DNA of 19,496 nucleotides from CAYLMG01 sp964464635 (GTDB lineage Bacteria; Planctomycetota; Phycisphaerae; Sedimentisphaerales; Anaerobacaceae). The translations under genes and the position numbers were made by a program. Shown one piece after another: positions 15,709-19,496 of the stretch. Numbering within the stretch: the first letter of the stretch is position 1; each line of letters opens with the position of its first letter. The notes below the pieces were generated by a model. The model ran no database searches, was not told the origin of the DNA, and saw nothing but the letters and a program-made list of their open reading frames with translations. The stretch is taken from positions 1 to 19,496 of the forward strand of contig CAYXGT010000056.1 in NCBI GenBank assembly GCA_964464635.1. Direction: 5' to 3'.

Positions 15709-16227
15709 TTATGCTGGAGTAAGCTTGACCACTTTGCAAACCTGACTTTTTCTTTCTGTAGCTTCTTCAGCCGTGCGCAGTTTAGCCAACGCCTCAGCCA
15801 ATTTACGTTCTTCCTCAGTCATTGCAGCGCGTTTAGCAGCTTCTTTTTCAGGATTCGGCGCTGTTTCTCTATGATAGCCAAGCATTTCGTTTTGCTCTCG
15901 AATAGCTGACACCATTGCGGAAGGTTTATTGAGTTTTTCAGCTAACTTTTTTGCGTCTTCGAGAGCATTTAGCTGTGTAGTTCTCGTAATTTTGTTTTTT
16001 CTCTGCAATTCTGAATCCTTTTTATTTTTCAAGGCTTCAAGGTATGCCGAACAATTAACCTTTTTTAACAGTCGGCAAATAGCAGCACTTGCAACTTTAG
16101 TGTTTTTAGCCTTGAAACCTGCATTGTTATATGCGTTAAACTTTTTTTCACCATTAACCCAAAGTTCAAGAAATTTAGCTTCTTTTTCTGAACATTTAGC
16201 CTTTAGTTCTTTTAGCTTTTCCGTCAT
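15709..16227 (-). CDS. Phage terminase small subunit homologue (TerS), without TerL
   Basis: 172 aa from the ATG at 16227, which has GGAG nine bases upstream; the GTG at 16242 is a less likely start. The N-terminal block KELKAKCSEKEAKFLELWVNGEKKFNAYNNAGFKAKNTKVASAAICRLLKKVNCSAYLEALK has the terminase small-subunit pattern 'L-x-x-K-E-x-x-F-(x)n-N-(x)n-A-Y-x-x-A-G-(x)n-A-(x)n-L-L-(x)n-Y-L', an HTH used to recognise the packaging site. A central helical region and a long charged C-terminal helix (about 130-160) would give oligomerisation and large-subunit contact. No terminase large subunit, portal or head gene is in the island. In PICIs such a lone TerS redirects the helper phage packaging motor to satellite DNA; that role is inferred here. 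Confidence 0.72.
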   Translation of the reverse strand: MTEKLKELKAKCSEKEAKFLELWVNGEKKFNAYNNAGFKAKNTKVASAAICRLLKKVNCSAYLEALKNKKDSELQRKNKITRTTQLNALEDAKKLAEKLNKPSAMVSAIREQNEMLGYHRETAPNPEKEAAKRAAMTEEERKLAEALAKLRTAEEATERKSQVCKVVKLTPA

Positions 16228-16332
16228 TTTTTTATTCTCCACATATACGCTTATCGAGCAGGTACTTTAATTACTGACTCCCTCGCCTTCCGATGGTGGG
16301 GGTAAGCTAAGAAAAGCATTCTTTTTTGACGG

Positions 16333-16383
16333 TTATTTTGTTTCATTTTGCTTAACAATATCGAGTCCGGCTTTTCCTGCCAT
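16333..16383 (-). CDS. Possible 16-aa leader peptide before TerS
   Basis: ATG at 16383 is preceded by AAGGATGACT, a good ribosome site, and reads MAGKAGLDIVKQNETK then TAA. It lies about 100 bp upstream of the TerS gene on the same strand and 30 bp downstream of the 15-bp repeat at 16415-16429. It may be a leader peptide, a remnant of a longer gene, or chance; only the ribosome site supports it. The rest of 16228-16550 is AT-rich and shows no other gene. Confidence 0.3.
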   Translation of the reverse strand: MAGKAGLDIVKQNETK

Positions 16384-16414
16384 AGTCATCCTTATCCTTT
16401 TCTTCTTTCTAAAT

Positions 16415-16429
16415 AGCCGAAATCATTAA
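16415..16429 (-). repeat. 15-bp repeat, copy 2 (upstream of the TerS side)
   Basis: Identical to 15639-15653 (TTAATGATTTCGGCT on the gene strand). On the gene strand it is preceded by AAAACC and followed at about 30 bp by the ribosome site of the 16-aa frame. Two copies before two neighbouring transcription units suggest a shared control site. Confidence 0.55.
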
Positions 16430-16550
16430 GGTTTTATGTACTCACTTTTATATTCATTTTCCTATATTTTTTCTGTTCTGTTGATTCATAATCAGCTATT
16501 TTTCAACGTTCTTATATTCGTAAACGCATTTTTACAGATTGCCTTGATTT

Positions 16551-16874
16551 TTATTTAGTCTTTACTGAACTACTTACTAATGCTTTGATTGCAGTCTTAA
16601 TATGCTCAGGCAATTCAGACCAGACCGCTACAATTTCCGCTAACTCAGGAGACAGCTTTTCATCGTTTTGTTGCTCGTGGTGCACACATATAGCACACTT
16701 TTTGTGTAAATCATTGTTATTGTTCTGTTGTGAATCTGCATCTTTTTGTTCATCTAAACAATTCGTAAAACTTTTATCTGTCGGGTCTTGTGGCGGTTTT
16801 GTAGTGATTTTGTTGGGGGTGTGATTAGAGTCTGTTAAAGGTAATTTTGGGTTTCGAATCCCCCCGCCTCCATT
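16551..16874 (-). pseudogene. Displaced C-terminal segment of the integrase gene (joined to int in the circle)
   Basis: An open - strand frame runs through attR to a stop at 16551-16553. The attachment core codes NGGGGIR in the same phase as at attL, where the integrase ends. The next 100 codons start NPKLPLTDSNHTPNK. They are low-complexity and polar (Asn/Gln-rich), contain CAICVHH, and end with LSPELAEIVAVWSELPEHIKTAIKALV. That last motif is what I know as a common C-terminal tail of integrases from Planctomycetota. There is no ATG inside the segment, so it is probably silent when integrated. Circularisation at the core would place it in frame behind residue 414 of the integrase. It is thus not a decayed gene but a part moved away by integration. 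Confidence 0.82.
16853..16874 (+). repeat. attR, 22-bp core
   Basis: An exact copy of 2122-2143 (TTCGAATCC to CGCCTCCATT). To its right, GGGTTGGCTT is the former chromosomal sequence downstream of ssrA; to its left, GGTAATTTTGGG belongs to the island. Confidence 0.92.
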
Positions 16875-16884
16875 GGGTTGGCTT

Positions 16885-17087
16885 CCCCTGTGAGGGGATT
16901 CGAACCCTGAAAGGGTGTGGGAAAAGGATTTTCCCACGTCGTCGGGGTGACAGGAGCGCAGCGACGCCAGAGGGGCAGAGCCCCTATGGAAATTTGCGAA
17001 GCAAATTTGGGTTATAGGCCGAAGGCCGGAATCCCCCCGTCTCCATTCTGCCCGCTCCTATTGGTGAGTGGATTTTATGCCGAAGGC
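16885..17087. repeat. Cluster of perfect mini-hairpins with purine triloops
   Basis: At least six perfect inverted repeats lie in about 200 bp: CCCC(TGTGA)GGGG 16885-16897; ACCCT(GAA)AGGGT 16904-16916; a 9-bp stem GTGGGAAAA with loop GGA, 16917-16937; AGGGGC(AGA)GCCCCT 16971-16985; AAATTTGC(GAA)GCAAATTT 16990-17008; GGCC(GAA)GGCC 17017-17027. A short GCC(GAA)GGC follows at 17079-17087. GNA-type triloops, as in the very stable d(GCGAAGC), recur while the stem sequences differ. The stretch has no convincing gene. It resembles a structured non-coding spacer or a miniature element family rather than a terminator. Confidence 0.7.
17029..17047 (+). repeat. Second, diverged copy of the ssrA 3' end (old attachment scar)
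   Basis: GAATCCCCCCGTCTCCATT matches the attachment core over 19 bp with one change (T for C at 17040). It lies 155 bp to the right of attR and has no tmRNA body in front. The simplest reading is an earlier element integrated at the same site and then lost most of its DNA. Confidence 0.65.
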
Positions 17088-17281
17088 GGGAGTCCAAAAT
17101 TCGTTTTCCCGTCAGGCATCATATTATCAGGGTGAGCAACTCCCTTTTCCTCTAATCGGTATCTTATGCAGTTTTTCCAGTTATAGTCGGATTTACAATA
17201 ATTTTGTGCCCAGAAGCTATCTAACTTCCCTTCTTTTTCGAACTTTCTTAATGGACACAAGCTGTACCATTTGCATGCCAT
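17075..17281 (-). CDS. Small Cys-rich protein, metal-binding type
   Basis: 68 aa. MACKWYSLCPLRKFEKEGKLDSFWAQNYCKSDYNWKNCIRYRLEEKGVAHPDNMMPDG has the four-cysteine pattern C-x5-C-P...Y-C...C-x-R-Y and a 'HPDN-(M/L)-(M/L)-PDG' ending. This is typical of a short family I have seen as hypothetical proteins in anaerobic bacteria, probably binding zinc or an Fe-S cluster. The last residues (KTNFGLPPSA) lie beyond the usual end and are encoded by the sequence that holds the last GCC-GAA-GGC hairpin, so the C-terminus may have been extended or replaced by the repeat region. It lies 29 bp downstream of trmO on the same strand. There is no strong ribosome site. Confidence 0.72.
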   Translation of the reverse strand: MACKWYSLCPLRKFEKEGKLDSFWAQNYCKSDYNWKNCIRYRLEEKGVAHPDNMMPDGKTNFGLPPSA

Positions 17282-17310
17282 AGGGTATCTCGAAAATTTA
17301 ACAGCGCGAG

Positions 17311-17787
17311 TTAGCGATCGCCTGATTTGCTTTTGTTCATTTCTTCGACCTTATCGGTCAACCAGCCGATTTTGATATCATCTGTTAGATTCAAGTCGGG
17401 AATATAGGGTTTTATATCTAAAACGGGAGTACCATCAGCCATATCGACACCCGATGTGTGCAAAATGTTCTGCTCAATACTTTCAAGGCGAACGGTCGAC
17501 ATTCCGATGGGATTCGGCCGATATGGACTTCGTGTGGCAAAAACACCATGCTCTTTGCCATCCCATGGCGGGCAGGCTTTAAGACTTGGTTTTTCGACCA
17601 GGTGAATATGAAATATAATAATGATATAACTAAAGCCGTCCAAGTCTTTAAGTCCTTCATAAAACTCATCGAATATTTCGATTTGCCCTTTTACATCTGA
17701 AGCACCAACAGCCTGTCGGGGAATACCGGTGCTTTCTTTAAATGGAGAGTGAATTACGCCGATTGGTTTGTAATTTATAGCTTTCAT
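17311..17787 (-). CDS. trmO: tRNA (N6-threonylcarbamoyladenosine-37) methyltransferase TrmO
   Basis: A 158-aa TsaA/TrmO-family beta-barrel protein (older name YaeB). It uses S-adenosylmethionine to N6-methylate t6A37 in tRNA-Thr. Visible blocks are YKPIGVIHSPFKE at the N-terminus, GIPRQA, GLKDLDGFSYIIIIFHIH, HGVFATRSPYRPNPIGMSTVRLESIE (the AdoMet-site signature RSPxRPNPIG) and DGTPVLDIKPYIPDLN. The length fits the short, single-domain bacterial and archaeal forms rather than the 235-aa E. coli protein with its C-terminal domain. AGGAT sits six bases before the ATG. Some short TsaA-like proteins have other substrates, so the exact target is less certain than the family. Confidence 0.85.
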   Translation of the reverse strand: MKAINYKPIGVIHSPFKESTGIPRQAVGASDVKGQIEIFDEFYEGLKDLDGFSYIIIIFHIHLVEKPSLKACPPWDGKEHGVFATRSPYRPNPIGMSTVRLESIEQNILHTSGVDMADGTPVLDIKPYIPDLNLTDDIKIGWLTDKVEEMNKSKSGDR

Positions 17788-17849
17788 TACATAATCCTGC
17801 TGAGTTTAAAATTGTGCGCGCAGCTAATCCTTTTGTTAAGACACTGAAT

Positions 17850-18713
17850 TTATTGCAAACCTTTGATTGCTACAACCTTGCCGACTCCAATATTTATATA
17901 ATTCTTTGCAAAGTGCTTTTCAAAAAGAGTTCTTGCCTTATCGCCTGTGCAATGACAAGGCCCGACATATTTCACATTAAAATCTTTAAAGGCTGTTATA
18001 ATTTTTTCGATTTTACCTCTGGTTGCCCATTCCAGATGGAATCCGCCCATGACTAACAGAATCTGTTCATTAAATAAAACCTTTGATGCTTTTACCATTT
18101 TGACAATACCGGGGTGAGCGCAGCCGGTAATTATTATTAAGCCCTTTTCCGTTTGTATAATTAATCCCTGCTCTTTTGTCAGTGTTCCCAGCTGTCCTGT
18201 CGAATAAACGTTTTCGCAAATCTTTGCGTGTTTTTCTACTTCAACAAATTTGGCTCCATAAGAAGTAACCATTTCTTTAAACCTTTTTGGGAATGACTTG
18301 GGCAGGTAAACACAAACTTTTGGATTCTTTTGAAGAAACATTTCCAGCCCGCCGGTATGATCACCATGTATATGAGACAGAACGGCTGTTTCAATACTGT
18401 TAGCATCAATCCCCATTTTTGACATATTCTCGAGCAGCAACTCTCCATCACCTCCTGTATCGAAAAGAATGGTGTTCTCTGTGCCGCTTATAACACAGGA
18501 AAAACCCCAGGAAGTCTCCAGGCCTTTTTTATAAGGATTATTATCGAATATCACTGTTATATTGATATTATTTGCATCGGATATTGGTTTGTTTGGTTCG
18601 GTTTCTTGCATTTGTCCTCTCCCACCATAATTATTATCTCGCGGTACGTTAGCGGCAAGCAATGCAATTACAGTTGCTATTCCAAAAACTATTATCCAAA
18701 ATGATTTACACAT
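17850..18713 (-). CDS. Exported metallo-beta-lactamase-fold hydrolase
   Basis: 287 aa from the ATG at 18713 (AAGG 11 bases upstream); the GTG at 18725 would add four residues. Residues below are counted from the GTG. A signal or anchor segment (FWIIVFGIATVIALLAANV, about 9-27) is followed by a polar linker. The MBL domain has LFDTGG (87-92), HIHGDH with H118, H120, D122 and H123, GCAHPG with H204, GGFHL with H230, and PCHCTG with H258. This ligand set and the GCAHPG block match the subfamily that includes the enzymes annotated as 7,8-dihydropterin-6-methyl-4-(beta-D-ribofuranosyl)aminobenzene-5'-phosphate synthase. The N-terminal hydrophobic segment indicates a periplasmic or membrane-anchored form. 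The substrate cannot be told from sequence. It precedes trmO with a gap of about 60 bp. Confidence 0.85.
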   Translation of the reverse strand: MCKSFWIIVFGIATVIALLAANVPRDNNYGGRGQMQETEPNKPISDANNINITVIFDNNPYKKGLETSWGFSCVISGTENTILFDTGGDGELLLENMSKMGIDANSIETAVLSHIHGDHTGGLEMFLQKNPKVCVYLPKSFPKRFKEMVTSYGAKFVEVEKHAKICENVYSTGQLGTLTKEQGLIIQTEKGLIIITGCAHPGIVKMVKASKVLFNEQILLVMGGFHLEWATRGKIEKIITAFKDFNVKYVGPCHCTGDKARTLFEKHFAKNYINIGVGKVVAIKGLQ

Positions 18714-18803
18714 TGGAAATTTCACCTTGAAGCTCGACTTCGATTACTACTTTTATCATGCCTTAGCTGCAGGGGCGTGTTTGATTAAGCTTTCATATTG
18801 ATT

Positions 18804-18917
18804 TTATTCTTTCAAGATGTTTAATGCCTCTGCTCTGGTTGCCGTATGTAAAGAATAACATTCCATTTTCGCAGTTTCAACATTTTTATATATTGGCTCG
18901 GCCGCAACAACAATCAT
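18804..18917 (-). CDS. Possible 37-aa peptide or gene remnant
   Basis: ATG at 18917 with GAAGGG just upstream gives a 37-codon frame (MIVVAAEPIYKNVETAKMEC...TRAEALNILKE) ending at 18804. The composition is protein-like and amphipathic, but no family is recognised. It may be a remnant of a longer gene. The rest of 18714-19001 shows nothing else I can support. Confidence 0.25.
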   Translation of the reverse strand: MIVVAAEPIYKNVETAKMECYSLHTATRAEALNILKE

Positions 18918-19001
18918 TGCCCTTCTTTTAGCGGAAGGTCAATCGATAGTACATAGCGACCGGAGCGCGCAGGTACAGTTAGGCTAAAAAATTATTTTTG
19001 G

Positions 19002-19030
19002 CAGACAAATAGAAGCTGTAAACGTATAAT
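19002..19030 (+). promoter_or_regulatory. Promoter of the ABC-transporter gene
   Basis: CAGACA (19002-19007) and a perfect TATAAT (19025-19030) are 17 bp apart. The expected transcription start (about 19036-19037) coincides with the first ATG of the gene, so the mRNA may be leaderless, or translation may begin at the ATG at 19049. Confidence 0.55.
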
Positions 19031-19036
19031 AGCATT

Positions 19037-19496
19037 ATGGATACTGGTATGACAGAGGTCTGTCTTGTGGAGACACAAGACCTTGCTAAAGCCTATATTT
19101 CCGGCAGGATGCGGTTCTTTGCGTTGAGTGGGGTGAATTTTTCTGTTAATAGGGGCAGATTCCTTGCAGTTACAGGGGTTTCCGGCTCAGGAAAGTCAAC
19201 GCTTATGAATCTTTTGGGCGGTCTGGATAGGCCTACTTCAGGGTCTATCGTAGTGGATGGCAAATACATTTCAAAACTTGATAAAAAAGAACTTACTTTG
19301 TATCGTCGTCACCAGGTTGGTATGGTTTTCCAGTCGTTTAACCTTATTTCATCTTATACTACTCTCGAAAATGTCGGTTTTCCACTGCTCTTTTCAGACG
19401 TGAGTAGAAAAGAAAGAAACCGCAGGGCAGCTCAGATGCTTGATAAGGTCGGCCTGACTTCCCGCAGTAATCATAGGCCTTCAGAGTTATCCGGCG
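19037..19496 (+). CDS. ABC transporter ATP-binding protein, LolD/MacB type (3'-truncated by window edge)
   Basis: The first 153 residues of an ABC ATPase; the frame is open to the window end. After ETQDLAKAY and ALSGVNFSVNRG come Walker A GVSGSGKST (47-55), LGGLDRPTSGSIVVDG, the Q-loop MVFQSFNLI (Q99), and the beginning of the signature motif PSELSG at the edge. The 'LGGLDRPTSG' and 'VFQSFNLI' blocks are those of the LolD/MacB/FtsE-like subgroup, which works with a MacB- or FtsX-type permease in lipoprotein release, peptide efflux or cell-envelope processes. The permease would be expected downstream, outside the window. The start is chosen at the ATG at 19037; 19049 is the alternative. Confidence 0.9.
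   Translation, partial: MDTGMTEVCLVETQDLAKAYISGRMRFFALSGVNFSVNRGRFLAVTGVSGSGKSTLMNLLGGLDRPTSGSIVVDGKYISKLDKKELTLYRRHQVGMVFQSFNLISSYTTLENVGFPLLFSDVSRKERNRRAAQMLDKVGLTSRSNHRPSELSG

Larger units (their letters stand above)
2122..16874 (-). mobile_element. Integrated island at ssrA, phage-satellite-like with type III R-M cargo
   Basis: A unit of 14,731 bp plus the duplicated 22-bp core. All recognisable genes lie on the - strand. The content is integrase, small RHH-like and HTH proteins, TOPRIM primase/ATPase, AlpA-like HTH, a zinc/HTH regulator, a type III restriction-modification operon with extra genes, a zinc-ribbon protein and a TerS homologue. No capsid, portal, tail, lysis, terminase large-subunit, relaxase or type IV secretion gene was seen. 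In known PICIs and SaPIs, int, regulator, primase/ori and terS form the core and accessory genes the cargo. By that comparison this is more likely a satellite that hitchhikes on a helper phage than a prophage or ICE. The boundaries are firm; the satellite assignment is inference. Confidence 0.85.

Noticed and set aside
16321..16327. A AAA AAG slippery heptamer on the - strand (possible programmed frameshift)
   Set aside because: It lies downstream of the stop of the only short frame with a ribosome site, and no long frame continues past it.
2122..16874. Island as a complete prophage or ICE
   Set aside because: No capsid, portal, tail, lysis, terminase large-subunit, relaxase or secretion gene is visible on either strand; only a TerS-like gene is phage-like.
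16894..16916. tRNA-like T-arm (GGGTTCGAATCCCC on the - strand)
   Set aside because: The stem is offset by one base, and there is no acceptor stem, D-arm or anticodon arm around it; it is better explained as part of the hairpin cluster.
1..19496. CRISPR arrays and insertion sequences
   Set aside because: No regularly spaced repeat series and no transposase frame was found on either strand.

Overview
The window looks like a chromosomal stretch of a bacterium that carries an integrated mobile island of about 14.7 kb. The best guess for the host is a moderately AT-rich Planctomycetota, perhaps a Phycisphaerae-type anaerobe. That guess rests on protein style only: an HTH protein with 'SVKRAIERGELPP', an AlpA-like protein ending 'GCPDR', a regulator with 'LPEDRRGQ', and the form of the integrase tail. 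No database search was possible.

Left flank (1-2141, + strand): the 3' part of araB (ribulokinase) and complete araD (L-ribulose-5-phosphate 4-epimerase), a possible terminator, a strong sigma-70-type promoter, and ssrA (tmRNA, 1790-2141) with a readable proteolysis tag ending YAMAA.

Island (2122-16874, every gene on the - strand): it is bounded by a perfect 22-bp direct repeat that is the 3' end of ssrA (attL 2122-2143, attR 16853-16874). From attR to attL it holds: a displaced integrase tail, a terminase small subunit (TerS) homologue without a large subunit, a zinc-ribbon protein, a type III restriction-modification operon (mod, a rhuM-like gene, res, then three uncharacterised genes), a zinc-ribbon/HTH regulator, an AlpA-like HTH protein, a Cys-rich protein, a TOPRIM primase/ATPase, an HTH protein, a ribbon-helix-helix-like protein and a tyrosine integrase. 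int + AlpA-like + primase/ATPase + lone TerS + defence cargo, at about 15 kb and without structural genes, is the composition of a phage satellite (PICI-like).

The most striking point is that the attachment site lies inside the integrase reading frame. In the integrated state the integrase ends within ssrA (IRTPVP-stop). The sequence just inside attR continues the same reading frame for 100 codons and ends in a conserved-looking tail. In the excised circle the two parts would join into an integrase of about 514 aa. Integration therefore switches the protein between a long and a short form, and both keep the catalytic residues.

Right flank (16875-19496): about 200 bp of perfect mini-hairpins with purine triloops, a second and diverged copy of the ssrA 3' end (17029-17047) suggesting an earlier insertion at the site, a small Cys-rich protein, trmO, an exported metallo-beta-lactamase-fold hydrolase (all - strand), and the start of an ABC-transporter ATPase (+ strand).
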